From Shinella granuli (GTDB taxonomy: Bacteria; Pseudomonadota; Alphaproteobacteria; Rhizobiales; Rhizobiaceae), in assembly GCF_004341885.1 (NCBI RefSeq), contig NZ_SLVX01000001.1, positions 124,001 to 188,000 on the forward strand: DNA of 64,000 nucleotides. The letters are read 5' to 3'. A program made the translations under genes and the position numbers. Shown here piece after piece: positions 1 to 11,858 of this stretch; the stretch's first letter is position 1; each line of letters starts with the position of its first letter. The notes beneath the pieces were generated by a model that saw only the letters and a list, made by a program, of their open reading frames with translations, made no database searches and was not told where the DNA came from.

Positions 1-2
1 GC

Positions 3-290
3 TATGCCGGCGTGCTCGCCGCCATGGCCGTCTCCGGTGTCTGCATGGGCACGATCATGCCGAATTTCGCGGCCGCCGCGATGCTGCTCGCGCCGCCGGC
101 CCGGCGCGGCCGCGTTTCGGGCCTCCTGGTGTCCAGCATCTTCGCCGGCCAGTTCCTCTCGCCCATCGTCTCGCAGCCGCTGATCGCCGCGTCGGGCTAT
201 GACGGCGCCTATGCCCTTGTCGGTGCCGTCGTGCTGGTCTTCGGCATCGTGGCCTTCGCCCTGCGCTGGTTGTGGCCGGGTGATGGCTAG
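3..290 (+). CDS. MFS transporter, C-terminal end (partial)
   Basis: The reading frame is already open at the left edge of the window, so only the last 95 or so residues are present. They contain hydrophobic stretches separated by a short basic loop (PPARRGRVSG), followed by a helix containing FAGQFLSPI and a last helix ending near RWLWPGDG. This is the usual look of the final transmembrane helices of a major facilitator superfamily efflux pump. The substrate cannot be told from this fragment. It converges with trmL across a gap of about 75 bp. Confidence 0.65.
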   Translation, partial: YAGVLAAMAVSGVCMGTIMPNFAAAAMLLAPPARRGRVSGLLVSSIFAGQFLSPIVSQPLIAASGYDGAYALVGAVVLVFGIVAFALRWLWPGDG

Positions 291-366
291 GGCGATTCCC
301 GTAGCCGAGCGAAGCCAGAAGCGCGGAGCGCTTTTGCGATTCGGGACGGAGCGGAAATGCGTGCGG

Positions 367-828
367 TCAGGCAAAACCCGTCTGGCGCAGGGCCTCGCCG
401 CAGATCATCGCGGCGGCGAGCGCGACATTGATGGAGCGCTGTCCCTCGATCATGGGAATGAGCACCCGGCCGTCCGCCCTGTCGTGCACATGGTCCGGCA
501 CGCCGGCGCTTTCGCGGCCGAAGAGCAGGATGTCGGTCGGCTGGTAGGCGAAATCCGTGTAGCGTTCGGCGGCCTTGGTCGAGGCGAGCACGAGGCGGCG
601 GCCGCTCGTCCTGCGCCATTCCTCGTATCGCTCCCAGTTGACATGTCGCGTCAGCGTCACGGCGGCGAGGTAATCCATGCCGGCCCGCTTGAGGCTGCGG
701 TCGGAAATATCGAAGCCGGCCGGTTCGATGATGTCGACGGAAAGACCGAGGCAGGCGGCGAAACGCAGGATCGTTCCGGTATTGCCGGCAATGTCTGGCT
801 GGTAGAGAGCGATGCGAAGTGCGGACAT
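367..828 (-). CDS. trmL: tRNA (cytidine(34)-2'-O)-methyltransferase TrmL
   Basis: A 153-residue SPOUT-class methyltransferase, the full length for the TrmL/YibK family. Family members methylate the ribose of the wobble nucleotide in certain leucine tRNAs. Visible family features are the N-terminal YQPDIAGNTGTILR block, the central LLFGRESAGVP segment and the C-terminal IPMIEGQRSINVALA segment, which form the knotted SAM-binding site. The start MSALRIALYQP lies right at the motif, so no alternative is needed. It lies in front of the bc1 region, as in other rhizobia. Confidence 0.9.
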   Translation of the reverse strand: MSALRIALYQPDIAGNTGTILRFAACLGLSVDIIEPAGFDISDRSLKRAGMDYLAAVTLTRHVNWERYEEWRRTSGRRLVLASTKAAERYTDFAYQPTDILLFGRESAGVPDHVHDRADGRVLIPMIEGQRSINVALAAAMICGEALRQTGFA

Positions 829-841
829 GCGGCCTCGCCTA

Positions 842-904
842 CAGCAATTCCGGCCAAGGTGCGAAGCGGTTTTGTCTTAAAAATTGCGGAAAGACAAAAA
901 GATG
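842..904 (+). repeat. Interspersed repeat, gcaattcc family (copy A)
   Basis: This stretch begins with agcaattccggccaaggtg and includes a 9-bp inverted repeat (ttttgtctt at 870-878, aagacaaaa at 891-899). It aligns along its length with the minus strand of 48370-48431 (agcaattccaggaaaagcg, then a cggtttt block, aattgcg and aaagacaaa). Similar short mosaic sequences built around gcaattcc are common between rhizobial genes. The family assignment is from memory of such sequences. Confidence 0.6.
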
Positions 905-1069
905 GTGTCGCCCCGCCTTTCGGCGAAAAGCGGCAAGGTGCCATCGCGGATGTGGCGGGAGGGCAACAGAATTGGCCGGAAAGACGAAATTGCGACAAAG
1001 CGGCTGGCAAATTGCGTCTTTCCGGGTTAACCAAGGCGCATCTTCAACACGAGAAAAGGGAGGATCATT

Positions 1070-1126
1070 ATGGATACCATCTATCGACCACGCCTCCCGG
1101 CTGGATTGACGCCTCTTCTCGCGTAG
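1070..1126 (+). CDS. Possible 18-residue leader or small protein
   Basis: An ATG lies after a strong ribosome-binding site (aaaagggaggatcatt) and opens an 18-codon frame (MDTIYRPRLP, then AGLTPLLA) ending in TAG. It is about 150 bp upstream of the first ABC exporter on the same strand. The peptide resembles no family I know. It could be a real small protein, a leader peptide, or chance. The evidence is only the quality of the translation signal. Confidence 0.3.
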   Translation: MDTIYRPRLPAGLTPLLA

Positions 1127-1279
1127 GCGTTTCGCCACCAAATTCCCATCGTCTCTTCATTTTACTTCGTCGTGTGACGCTTTTCGTCGCCCCACGGCAA
1201 TCCTACCGGAACCCCGTTCCCGACCGCGCCCGTTTTGCGCCGTCCGTGCCGGTTCCGTCTTTCTATTACGGAGAAAGCC

Positions 1280-3133
<1,854 letters not shown>

Positions 3134-3172
3134 GCAAAGCGCATCCCCGCCTGATGGGCGGGGATGCTTCTA

Positions 3173-3463
3173 TCAAGTGCCGGCGCGCTTTGACGTCAGC
3201 TCAAGTCCGAGGGCGCGCATGACCGTCAGCATGGACTTGAGGGTCGGATTGCCGTCGCTGGCAAGCGAGCGGTAGAGCGCTTCCCGGGCGAGGCCGGTTT
3301 CTTCCGCGACCTTGCTCATGCCCCTGGCCCGCGCGACGACGCCGAGGGCATGCGCGATATAACCCGCATCGCCCGTTTCGAAGGCGTCCTTCATGAAGAC
3401 GTCGACGGCTTCGTCTGAAGTCAAAGCCTCTGCCGGATCATAGGTGTGCAATGTTTCGTTCAT
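3173..3463 (-). CDS. HigA-like antitoxin (addiction module antidote protein)
   Basis: A 96-residue DNA-binding protein of the COG3636 antidote type. Its helix-turn-helix lies around residues 48-75 (MSKVAEETGLAREALYRSL), followed by the typical GNPTLKSMLTVMRALG segment. It is the second gene of a toxin-first pair: the toxin stop and this start sit in the sequence TGAGATG, one base apart, so translation is probably coupled. Family antitoxins bind their toxin and repress their own promoter. It lies between two ABC exporter genes transcribed in the opposite direction. Confidence 0.85.
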   Translation of the reverse strand: MNETLHTYDPAEALTSDEAVDVFMKDAFETGDAGYIAHALGVVARARGMSKVAEETGLAREALYRSLASDGNPTLKSMLTVMRALGLELTSKRAGT

Positions 3464-3464
3464 C

Positions 3465-3764
3465 TCAGGTGTCCAATTGGGCTGCCAGGGTCTTGGCGGC
3501 GGCGATATCCCGTTTCTGGGAACCCTTGTCGCCGCCGCAGAGCAGCACGATGATTTCTTCGCCCCTGCGCGTGAAATAGATGCGATATCCGGGCCCATGG
3601 TGGATGCGGATTTCGCTGACGCCGTCACCGACGGATTTGACGTCGCCGAAAAGGCCGTAGGCGATCCGGTTCAGCCGGGCGGCGATCAGCGCGCGTTCTT
3701 TGCGATCACCGAGCGCCCGCTCCCATTTGCGAAATGTATCCGTCTGCTTGATCAGGAGCGTCAT
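3465..3764 (-). CDS. RelE/ParE-superfamily toxin (HigB-like)
   Basis: A 99-residue toxin of the family often annotated as phage-derived Gp49-like or COG3657. Features are the N-terminal FRKWERALGDRKERALIAAR helix pair and the C-terminal strands EIRIHHGPGYRIYFTRRG and EIIVLLCGGDKGSQ. Family members are usually mRNA-cleaving or gyrase-directed toxins, and which applies here cannot be read from sequence. ATG 3764 (MTLLIKQTD) matches family length. A longer frame to 3833 adds 23 residues without resemblance. The AT-rich 3765-3815 stretch is the likely autoregulated promoter. Confidence 0.85.
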   Translation of the reverse strand: MTLLIKQTDTFRKWERALGDRKERALIAARLNRIAYGLFGDVKSVGDGVSEIRIHHGPGYRIYFTRRGEEIIVLLCGGDKGSQKRDIAAAKTLAAQLDT

Positions 3765-3875
3765 TGAGATAGTAACTTTAATATTACAATCGCCGAATAT
3801 CAAGGGTGCTTCAATATGCTCCCACCTTTCCAATCTTTAATTTGTCCCCCGTCAAAAACCGCCTATATCGGAGGC

Positions 3876-5744
3876 ATGATCTTCCGCCCGCTCTTCTCCT
3901 GGTTCGAGAACTGGATTCAGCCCTTCGCGCGGCGGGATGACCTTCGCCCGCCGCAGGGTCTTCTCGCCTTCATCTGGTTCTATGTCGGGCAGGCGAAGGC
4001 GCCGTTTGCGGCGATGCTGGTGCTCGGCGGCGTCACGGCGGGCATCGAGGCGGCGACCTTCTGGTTCGTTGGGCGGCTGGTCGATATCCTGGCGACGGTG
4101 AAGCCTGCGGACGGGTGGAGCGGGCTCATGGCCGCCCACGGGCCGGAGCTTTTGATGATGCTCGGCCTGATCGGCCTCGTGCGCTTCCTCGTCACGTTCC
4201 TCACGGCGCTCGTCGACCAGCAGGTCATCACGCCCGGCTTCTACAACCTGGTGCGCTGGCAATCCTATGTGCATGTCGCGCGCCAGTCGCTCTCCTTCTT
4301 CCAGAACGATTTTTCCGGCCGCATCGTCACGAAGGTCTGGTCGGCGGGGCAGGCGACGGGCGATGTCATCACCTCCTTCATGGAAAGCGTCTGGTTCGTG
4401 ACGATCTACACGGCCTCGACGCTGGTGCTGCTCGGCGGGCTCGACTGGCGGCTTGCCGCCGTGCTCGGCGTGTGGCTCGTGGTCTTCTCCGTGCTGGCGC
4501 GCTACTTCGTGCCGCGCATCCGCGAACATTCGCGCCAGACCGCCGAAGCCGCGTCCATGCTCAGCGGCCGCATGGTCGATGCCTATTCCAACATCCAGAC
4601 GCTAAAACTGTTCGGGCGCGACGAGGCGAACGACCGCTACATGCGCAGCGGCTTCGACATCTTCCAGAAGACCACGCTCGATTTCACCCGCTTCCTGACG
4701 GGCGTGCGCGCCTCGATGGCCTTCGTCTCGGGCCTGATGATCGTCGCCATGGCGGTGCTCTCGATCCATCTGTGGCTCGGCGGCGTTGCCAGTTCCGGGG
4801 CCGTCGCCTTCACCATGGCGCTGGTGCTCAGGCTGAATTTCCTGCTCAACCGGCTGATGACGCAGCTCAACAGCATCATGCGCAATATCGGCACGATCCA
4901 GAATTCCGCCGACCTCATCTCCCAGCCGATCGGCCTCGTCGACAAGCCGGATGCGACGGAAATGAAGGTCGTGCGCCCGGAAATCCGCTTCGAGGCCATC
5001 CGCTTCCACTACGGCCGCGCCTCCGGCGTCATCGACGACCTGACGCTGTCGATCCGGCCGGGCGAGAAGGTCGGCATCGTCGGGCGTTCCGGCGCCGGCA
5101 AGTCGACGCTGGTCAACCTGCTGTTGCGCTTCTACGATCTCGAAGGCGGGCGGATCCTTGTGGGCGGAGAGGATATCGCCGGCGTCACGCAGGAGAGCCT
5201 GCGCGCCAATATCGGCATGGTCAGCCAGGACACCGCGCTGCTGCATCGCTCGATCCGCGACAACATCCTCTTCGGCAATCCGGATGCCAGCGAGGCCGAG
5301 ATGATCGAGGCGGCGAAGAAAGCCGAGGCGTACGACTTCATCTGTGATCTCGAAGACCAGCGCGGCCGCAAAGGCTACGACGCCCATGTCGGCGAGCGCG
5401 GGGTCAAGCTGTCGGGCGGCCAGCGCCAGCGCATCGCCATTGCCCGCGTCATGCTGAAGGACGCGCCGATCCTCGTGCTCGACGAGGCGACGTCCGCGCT
5501 CGATTCGGAGGTCGAGGCGGCGATCCAGTCCAACCTCGAACGCCTGATGCGCGGCAAGACCGTGCTCGCCATCGCCCATCGCCTGTCCACCATCGCCGCG
5601 CTCGACCGGCTGATCGTCATGGATCGCGGCCATATCGTGGAGGAGGGGACCCATGCGGAACTCGTCGCGCGCGGCGGGCTCTATGCGGATCTCTGGTCGC
5701 GCCAGTCGGGCGGGTTCCTCGGCCATGAGGAAGCGGCGCAATAG
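3876..5744 (+). CDS. ABC exporter, fused permease and ATPase (second paralogue)
   Basis: A 622-residue half-transporter closely similar to the product of 1280-3133, especially in the ATPase half (shared GERGVKLSGGQRQRIAIAR and ILVLDEATSALDSEVEAAIQ). Walker A is GRSGAGKST near residue 404 and the signature lies near 512. Both active-site sets are complete. The start MIFRPLFSWFENW has a cggaggc ribosome-binding site and aligns with the N-terminus of the paralogue, while the longer frame from 3816 lacks support. The two genes look like a tandem duplication now split by the toxin-antitoxin pair, and may form a heterodimer. Confidence 0.9.
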   Translation: MIFRPLFSWFENWIQPFARRDDLRPPQGLLAFIWFYVGQAKAPFAAMLVLGGVTAGIEAATFWFVGRLVDILATVKPADGWSGLMAAHGPELLMMLGLIGLVRFLVTFLTALVDQQVITPGFYNLVRWQSYVHVARQSLSFFQNDFSGRIVTKVWSAGQATGDVITSFMESVWFVTIYTASTLVLLGGLDWRLAAVLGVWLVVFSVLARYFVPRIREHSRQTAEAASMLSGRMVDAYSNIQTLKLFGRDEANDRYMRSGFDIFQKTTLDFTRFLTGVRASMAFVSGLMIVAMAVLSIHLWLGGVASSGAVAFTMALVLRLNFLLNRLMTQLNSIMRNIGTIQNSADLISQPIGLVDKPDATEMKVVRPEIRFEAIRFHYGRASGVIDDLTLSIRPGEKVGIVGRSGAGKSTLVNLLLRFYDLEGGRILVGGEDIAGVTQESLRANIGMVSQDTALLHRSIRDNILFGNPDASEAEMIEAAKKAEAYDFICDLEDQRGRKGYDAHVGERGVKLSGGQRQRIAIARVMLKDAPILVLDEATSALDSEVEAAIQSNLERLMRGKTVLAIAHRLSTIAALDRLIVMDRGHIVEEGTHAELVARGGLYADLWSRQSGGFLGHEEAAQ

Positions 5745-6008
5745 GGCCGCAAAGCGTCGTTTCTCACACGCTTTTTGAGCCGGGAAGCGCTGGAGGTTCA
5801 AGGCGATGCCTGCGCCTTGTCAAGATGCCCCGTTTTTCCCGCGACAATGTGCCCACCTCCCCTTGCCAAGGCTGGACATAATTTGCGATCAAGCATAGAA
5901 CGCGCCGGATTGACGGGGAATCTATGGCCGTATTGTGTCCGGATCTTGCCGGTTTCCAAAGGGGCGTTGCGGTTTTCCGCAGACTTTGCGTGAGAGGATG
6001 GTTTAGCC

Positions 6009-6587
6009 GTGAGCGAACACGAGACAACAAGCGAATCCCTGGGCGAGCCCACTCGCCGCGATTTTCTTTACCTGACCACCGGTATGGCGGGCGTCGTGGG
6101 CGGCGTTGCGGTTGCCTGGCCGTTCATCGACCAGATGCGTCCGGACGCGTCCACGCTGGCGCTCGCCTCCATCGAGGTCGATGTCTCCAGCCTGACGCCC
6201 GGCATGTCGCTGACGGCCAAGTGGCGCGGCAAGCCGGTCTTCATCCGCAACCGTACGGACAAGGAAGTCGAAGAGGCGAAAGCCGTTCAGCTTTCCGACC
6301 TCAAGGATCCGGTCGCGCGTAACGCCAATATCGCATCCGACGCCCAGGCGACGGACCTCGACCGCTCCGCCGGCGAGGGCAAGGAGAACTGGATCGTCAT
6401 GATCGGCTCCTGCACCCATCTCGGCTGTGTGCCGCTCGGCCAGGCCGGCGATTTCGGCGGATGGTTCTGTCCCTGCCATGGTTCTCACTACGATACCGCC
6501 GGTCGTATTCGTAAGGGTCCGGCCCCCGAGAACCTGCCCGTGCCGACCTTCTCGTTCGTATCCGACACAGTCATCAAGATCGGTTGA
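6009..6587 (+). CDS. petA: Ubiquinol-cytochrome c reductase, Rieske iron-sulfur subunit
   Basis: The Rieske subunit of the cytochrome bc1 complex, 192 residues. It carries electrons from ubiquinol at the Qo site to cytochrome c1. The N-terminus has a twin-arginine motif (TRRDFL) followed by a single membrane anchor (residues 23-42), as expected for Tat-dependent export. The 2Fe-2S ligands are in CTHLGC (from residue 135) and CPCHGS (from residue 154). The start is GTG at 6009. It is the first gene of the petABC operon, 14 bp before petB. Confidence 0.95.
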   Translation: MSEHETTSESLGEPTRRDFLYLTTGMAGVVGGVAVAWPFIDQMRPDASTLALASIEVDVSSLTPGMSLTAKWRGKPVFIRNRTDKEVEEAKAVQLSDLKDPVARNANIASDAQATDLDRSAGEGKENWIVMIGSCTHLGCVPLGQAGDFGGWFCPCHGSHYDTAGRIRKGPAPENLPVPTFSFVSDTVIKIG

Positions 6588-6601
6588 GGGGACACCTGAT
6601 A

Positions 6602-7870
6602 ATGAGTGCTGAACATTCCACCTACCAGCCGACGACTGGCATCGAAAAATGGGTCGATTCGCGCCTGCCTCTGCCGCGCATGATCCATGACAGCTTCGTG
6701 TCCTACCCGGTCCCGCGCAACCTGAACTATGCCTACACCTTCGGCGCCATGCTGTCGGTGATGCTGATCGTGCAGATCCTGACCGGGATCGTGCTGGCCA
6801 TGCACTACGCCGCCGAAACCACCGTCGCGTTCAACTCGGTCGAGAAGATCATGCGCGACGTGAATCACGGCTGGCTCTTGCGCTACATGCACGCCAACGG
6901 CGCGTCCTTCTTCTTCATCGCGGTCTATCTCCACATCGCCCGCGGCCTCTACTACGGCTCCTACAAGGCGCCGCGTGAAATCCTCTGGATCCTCGGCGTG
7001 GTCATCTACCTCCTGATGATGGCGACCGGCTTCATGGGCTACGTTCTGCCCTGGGGCCAGATGTCCTTCTGGGGCGCGACCGTCATCACCGGCTTCTTCT
7101 CGGCCTTCCCGTGGGTCGGCGAGTGGATCCAGCAGTTCCTGCTCGGCGGTTTTGCGGTCGACAATCCGACGCTGAACCGCTTCTTCGCGCTGCACTACCT
7201 GCTGCCGTTCATGATCGCCGGCGTCGTCGTCCTGCACATCTGGGCGCTGCATGTCACCGGCCAGACGAACCCGACCGGCGTCGAGGTGAAGTCCAAGACC
7301 GACACGGTCGCCTTCACGCCCTATGCGACGCTGAAGGACGCCCTCGGCGTTTCGGTCTTCCTGATCGTCTTCGCCTGGTTCATCTTCTACATGCCGAACT
7401 ACCTCGGCCACCCGGACAACTATATCCCGGCCGACCCGCTGAAGACCCCCGCCCACATCGTTCCGGAATGGTACTACCTGCCGTTCTACGCGATGCTGCG
7501 CGCCATCACCTTCAACATCGGCCCGATCGACTCCAAGCTGGGCGGCGTCCTGGTGATGTTCGGCTCGATCATCATCCTCTTCTTCCTGCCGTGGCTCGAC
7601 ACCTCCAAGGTTCGCTCCGCCGTCTACCGTCCGTGGTACAAGCTGTTCTTCTGGCTGTTCGTGGCCAATGCCATCATGCTCGGCTGGCTCGGCGCCATGC
7701 CCGCCGAAGGCATCTACGTCATCCTCTCGCAGCTCGGCACGGTCTACTACTTTGGCTTCTTCATCGTCCTCATGCCGGTTCTCGGCCTGATCGAAACCCC
7801 GAAGCGCATTCCGAATTCGATCACGGAAGCGGTTCTGGAAAAGAAGAACGCCAAGGCGGCCAAGGCCTGA
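6602..7870 (+). CDS. petB: Cytochrome b subunit of the bc1 complex
   Basis: A 422-residue integral membrane protein carrying both b hemes and the quinone sites. Recognisable segments are [14 protein letters not shown] in the Qo region, the PEWY motif ([16 protein letters not shown]) and the paired histidines in helices II and IV ([17 protein letters not shown]). The length suits an alphaproteobacterial cytochrome b that is not fused to c1. ATG 6602 follows a gagggga ribosome-binding site; an ATG at 6584 would overlap petA. It is followed after 21 bp by petC. Confidence 0.95.
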   Translation: MSAEHSTYQPTTGIEKWVDSRLPLPRMIHDSFVSYPVPRNLNYAYTFGAMLSVMLIVQILTGIVLAMHYAAETTVAFNSVEKIMRDVNHGWLLRYMHANGASFFFIAVYLHIARGLYYGSYKAPREILWILGVVIYLLMMATGFMGYVLPWGQMSFWGATVITGFFSAFPWVGEWIQQFLLGGFAVDNPTLNRFFALHYLLPFMIAGVVVLHIWALHVTGQTNPTGVEVKSKTDTVAFTPYATLKDALGVSVFLIVFAWFIFYMPNYLGHPDNYIPADPLKTPAHIVPEWYYLPFYAMLRAITFNIGPIDSKLGGVLVMFGSIIILFFLPWLDTSKVRSAVYRPWYKLFFWLFVANAIMLGWLGAMPAEGIYVILSQLGTVYYFGFFIVLMPVLGLIETPKRIPNSITEAVLEKKNAKAAKA

Positions 7871-7891
7871 TAGCGAGCGACGAAAGGAACC

Positions 7892-8779
7892 ATGACAATG
7901 AAAAAGCTTGTTGCAGGCATTCTGTCGCTCGCGCTCGTCGCCGGTCTCGGCATCTCCTTCGCCACGGCGCAGGAAGACCATGCCGCTGCCGGCGGTGCGG
8001 AGGCGGAGCACGCCACGCCGCACTACCCGATCCACAAGCCCAAGGAGCAGGACTGGAGCTTCGCAGGCCCGTTCGGCAAGTATGACAAGGGCCAGCTCCA
8101 GCGCGGCCTGAAGGTCTATACCGAAGTCTGTTCTGCCTGCCACTCGATGAGCCTCGTCTCCTTCCGCACGCTGGAAGGCCTCGGCTACTCGGAAGCCCAG
8201 GTGAAGGCATTCGCGGCGAACTACGAGGTCGAGGACGGCCCGAACAGCGACGGTGAGATGTTCACCCGCAAGGCCGTTCCGTCCGACTACTTCCCGTCGC
8301 CCTACGCCAACCACGAGGCGGCTGCCGCTTCGAACAATGGCGCAGCCCCGCCGGACTTCTCGCTGATCGCCAAGGCGCGCGGCATCACCCGCGGCTTCCC
8401 GCAGTTCGTCTTCGACATCTTCACCCAGTACCAGGAAGGCGGCCCGGACTACATCTACTCGCTGCTGACCGGCTACGACGAAGAGCCGCCGGCGCATGTC
8501 GAGGTCGCCGAAGGCACGCACTACAACCCGTACTTCGCCAATGCCGCGGCGCTCGCCATGGCCAAGCCGATCTCCGACGACCAGGTCACCTATGACGACG
8601 GTTCGCCGCAGACGGTCGACCAGTATGCGCATGACGTTTCCGCCTTCCTGATGTGGGCCGCCGAGCCGCACCTGGAGGACCGCAAGCGCACCGGCTTCAT
8701 GGTCATGGTCTTCCTGGTGATCTTCACCGGCCTGATCTACCTGACGAAGAAGTCGGTCTACGCGAACAAGGAACACTGA
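7892..8779 (+). CDS. petC: Cytochrome c1
   Basis: The c-type heme subunit of the bc1 complex, 295 residues, which passes electrons to a soluble or membrane cytochrome c. It has a signal peptide ([16 protein letters not shown], cleavage after ATAQ), the heme attachment motif CSACH at residues 80-84, and a C-terminal membrane anchor ([16 protein letters not shown]) followed by a basic tail. The likely axial methionine is in the [10 protein letters not shown] segment. Two ATGs are possible (7892, 7898), and the first fits the aagga spacing only tightly. A terminator follows at 8803, closing the operon. Confidence 0.95.
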   Translation: MTMKKLVAGILSLALVAGLGISFATAQEDHAAAGGAEAEHATPHYPIHKPKEQDWSFAGPFGKYDKGQLQRGLKVYTEVCSACHSMSLVSFRTLEGLGYSEAQVKAFAANYEVEDGPNSDGEMFTRKAVPSDYFPSPYANHEAAAASNNGAAPPDFSLIAKARGITRGFPQFVFDIFTQYQEGGPDYIYSLLTGYDEEPPAHVEVAEGTHYNPYFANAAALAMAKPISDDQVTYDDGSPQTVDQYAHDVSAFLMWAAEPHLEDRKRTGFMVMVFLVIFTGLIYLTKKSVYANKEH

Positions 8780-8802
8780 GCGGTCTCACCGCTCTGTCGA
8801 AA

Positions 8803-8826
8803 GGCGGCCTCCGGGCCGCCTTTTTT
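8803..8826 (+). terminator. Rho-independent terminator of petABC
   Basis: A 7-bp perfect stem (ggcggcc / ggccgcc) with a four-base loop is followed by six T. It lies 23 bp after the petC stop codon and before apt. Confidence 0.9.
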
Positions 8827-8886
8827 GTTGTGGGGCGGTGGCGCACCTGCAATAACCGGAAAAAGCCCTCCGCAGTCGGAATTCCC

Positions 8887-9429
8887 ATGTCCACACTCGA
8901 AAACGAACTCGTCGCCGCGATCCGCAACATCCCGGACTATCCCAAGCCCGGCGTCATGTTCCGCGACATCACCACGCTGCTCGGCAATCCGCGGGCCTTC
9001 CGCCGCGCGGTGGACGAGCTGGTGCATCCCTATGCGGGCATCGGCATCTCCAAGGTCGCCGGCATCGAGGCGCGCGGCTTCATCCTCGGCGGCGCCATGG
9101 CGCATCAGCTCTCGACCGGTTTCGTGCCGATCCGCAAGAAGGGCAAGCTGCCGCACGAGACCGTGCGCATCGCCTACAGCCTGGAATACGGCGTTGACGA
9201 GATGGAGATGCACAAGGACGCCATCAAGCCGGGCGAGAAGGTCATCCTCGTCGACGACCTGATCGCCACCGGCGGCACGGCGGAGGCGGCGGTGAAGCTG
9301 CTGCGCCAGATCGGGGCGGATATCGTCGCGGCCTGTTTCGTCATCGACCTGCCGGAGCTCGGCGGGCGGAAGAAGCTGGAGGCGTTGGGCGTGGAAGTTC
9401 GGACGCTGGTGGCGTTCGACGGGCATTGA
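8887..9429 (+). CDS. apt: Adenine phosphoribosyltransferase
   Basis: A 180-residue purine-salvage enzyme converting adenine and PRPP to AMP. The PRPP-binding loop [14 protein letters not shown] begins at residue 119, and the N-terminal [11 protein letters not shown] and [11 protein letters not shown] segments are typical of Apt. ATG 8887 gives the standard family length. The longer frame running back to 8653 crosses the petC terminator and is not real. It sits alone between that terminator and a palindromic repeat. Confidence 0.93.
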   Translation: MSTLENELVAAIRNIPDYPKPGVMFRDITTLLGNPRAFRRAVDELVHPYAGIGISKVAGIEARGFILGGAMAHQLSTGFVPIRKKGKLPHETVRIAYSLEYGVDEMEMHKDAIKPGEKVILVDDLIATGGTAEAAVKLLRQIGADIVAACFVIDLPELGGRKKLEALGVEVRTLVAFDGH

Positions 9430-9470
9430 GGGCGGCAGCCCGCGATCTATCATCTGTGGCGGCGGTCTCG

Positions 9471-9608
9471 CCCCTCATCCGGCCTGCCGGCCACCTTCTC
9501 CCCGCAAGCGGGGAGAAGGGATATGCCGCGCCGGTTTCCTGGAAATATTAGGACTCGTGGGGCAAGTTCCCTCTCCCCGCTTGCGGGGAGAGGGGTAGGG
9601 TGAGGGGC
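9471..9608. repeat. RIME-like intergenic mosaic element, copy 1
   Basis: Two palindromes, ttctccccgcaagcggggagaa and ctctccccgcttgcggggagag, are separated by about 45 bp and bounded by cccctcatccgg and tagggtgagggg. The reverse complement of 32588-32727 aligns with it end to end, including the spacer. Two large palindromes in a fixed layout are the mark of rhizobial intergenic mosaic elements (RIME). It lies between the convergent apt and MaoC-like genes. Confidence 0.8.
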
Positions 9609-9622
9609 AAACCGCGTGCGGT

Positions 9623-10090
9623 TCAGACGAATTCCAGAACCGTGCTTTCGAAGCGGATGACCGGCTCATCGTTCTGGTTCTTTCCCGCGCAGAGTATCGT
9701 ATTGACCAGCCGGCCCGGCCGCGAGGCAAGCTCGCGCGAGGCGGTCAGCGTCACCGAATAGGTGATCGTGTCGCCGGCGAAGACCGGCTTCAGCCAGCGC
9801 AGGTTCGTGAAGCCCGGGGAGGGGCCGAGTTGCGGGGGCGTGTGGCCCTCGGCGGCGAGCCGTTTGCATTCACCGAGCCAGAAGGGCACGAAGCATTTCA
9901 TCCAGCCGGCAGAGGAATGCCAGCCGGAGGCGCAGAGGCCGCCGAACAGCGCGCGCCTGGCCAGTTCCGCGTCGAGATGGAAGGGCTGCGGGTCGAAATC
10001 CCCGGCGAAGCGGATGATGTCCTCGGCCGTGAAGGTGAGGCTGCCGATCTCGATGGCCTCCCCGAAGGCGTAGAGCTCAGCCATGCGCAT
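9623..10090 (-). CDS. MaoC-like hotdog-fold dehydratase/thioesterase (second of pair)
   Basis: A 155-residue hotdog-fold protein of the MaoC (enoyl-CoA hydratase 2-like) family. The hydratase signature region is present: DFDPQPFHLDAE, then GGLCASGWHSSA and the PVFAGDTITYS strand. ATG 10090 (MRMAELYAFG) has an aaaaggga ribosome-binding site and overlaps the end of the preceding gene by 14 bp, so the two are probably co-translated. The acyl substrate cannot be inferred. It follows the similar gene at 10077-10553, which suggests a heteromeric enzyme. Confidence 0.85.
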   Translation of the reverse strand: MRMAELYAFGEAIEIGSLTFTAEDIIRFAGDFDPQPFHLDAELARRALFGGLCASGWHSSAGWMKCFVPFWLGECKRLAAEGHTPPQLGPSPGFTNLRWLKPVFAGDTITYSVTLTASRELASRPGRLVNTILCAGKNQNDEPVIRFESTVLEFV

Positions 10091-10553
10091 GGTCGGCTCC
10101 CTTTTCGGCAAGGCGCATCATGTTGCTATATTCGCAGAGCGCGACGGTTTCCCCGCGCTGGTTCGTCACCGTGGCGCGCATGCGCACGATGCCGATCTCC
10201 GGCCGCGAGCGCGAGGCGCGCGCATCCAGCACCTCGCAATGGCCGCCGAGCGTGTCGCCGGCGAGCACCGGGCGCTTCCATTCCATCCGGTCGACGCCGG
10301 GCGAGCCTTCCGAGGTCGAGCCGCGGATATAGGCCTCGTAGAGCATGCGCATCATGACGGCGCTGGTGTGCCAGCCGGACGCGGCGAGCCCGCCGAGGAT
10401 GCTGGCGCGGCCGGCTTCCTCGTCGAGATGCATGGGCTGGGGATCGAATTCCCGCGCGAAGGCGACGATCTCGTCCGCCGTCAGCGTCCGCTCCGCGAGG
10501 TCGAAGCGGCGGCCGGGCGTGAAATCCTCGAAGGTCAGGCGCGCGTCCGTCAT
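10077..10553 (-). CDS. MaoC-like hotdog-fold dehydratase/thioesterase (first of pair)
   Basis: A 158-residue MaoC family protein with the conserved EFDPQPMHLDEE, GGLAASGWHTSA and RPVLAGDTLGG segments. It is clearly paralogous to its downstream neighbour (same motif order, DxxPxHxD present in both). It starts six bases downstream of the ychF stop codon, so ychF and the two hotdog genes probably share a transcript. Two adjacent MaoC-like genes often encode the two halves of a hydratase, but the reaction here is unknown. Confidence 0.85.
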   Translation of the reverse strand: MTDARLTFEDFTPGRRFDLAERTLTADEIVAFAREFDPQPMHLDEEAGRASILGGLAASGWHTSAVMMRMLYEAYIRGSTSEGSPGVDRMEWKRPVLAGDTLGGHCEVLDARASRSRPEIGIVRMRATVTNQRGETVALCEYSNMMRLAEKGADHAHG

Positions 10554-10559
10554 GGTCGC

Positions 10560-11663
<1,104 letters not shown>

Positions 11664-11858
11664 GGAAGGTGGTCCATTCGTCTTAAGAAAATCGTTGCCA
11701 TCGCTATGGGGGATGGCGGGGGCAGGGTCAAGGGCTTCGGCCGCGCGGGGCCTTGAAGTCACCCCTCCTGCCGTGCACAATAGGCCCCACACCGCTCGAA
11801 GCCGGAGTACGAGGAGCTTCCCATCAGCAATGGTGACACGACCCTGACCCCGAAAACC

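Larger units (their letters stand above)
829..1279. other. Intergenic region between trmL and the first ABC exporter
   Basis: Roughly 450 bp with no convincing long gene. It contains the gcaattcc repeat (842-904), an 18-codon reading frame with a good ribosome-binding site (1070-1126), and the upstream region of the ABC exporter. GGAAC at 1208-1212 and CGTTTT at 1231-1236 resemble an EcfG promoter, but the 18-bp spacer is longer than the usual 16-17. Confidence 0.6.

Noticed and set aside
1208..1236. EcfG-like promoter (GGAAC / CGTTTT) upstream of the first ABC exporter
   Set aside because: The spacer is 18 bp, outside the usual 16-17, so I did not call it.
6488..8776. Reverse-strand frame of 762 codons across petB and petC
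   Set aside because: A shadow of petABC coding sequence, made of D/E/H/R-rich low-complexity translation, typical for GC-rich DNA.
9471..9608. CRISPR-like repeats
   Set aside because: Only two palindromes with one spacer and no cas genes; the layout matches RIME.
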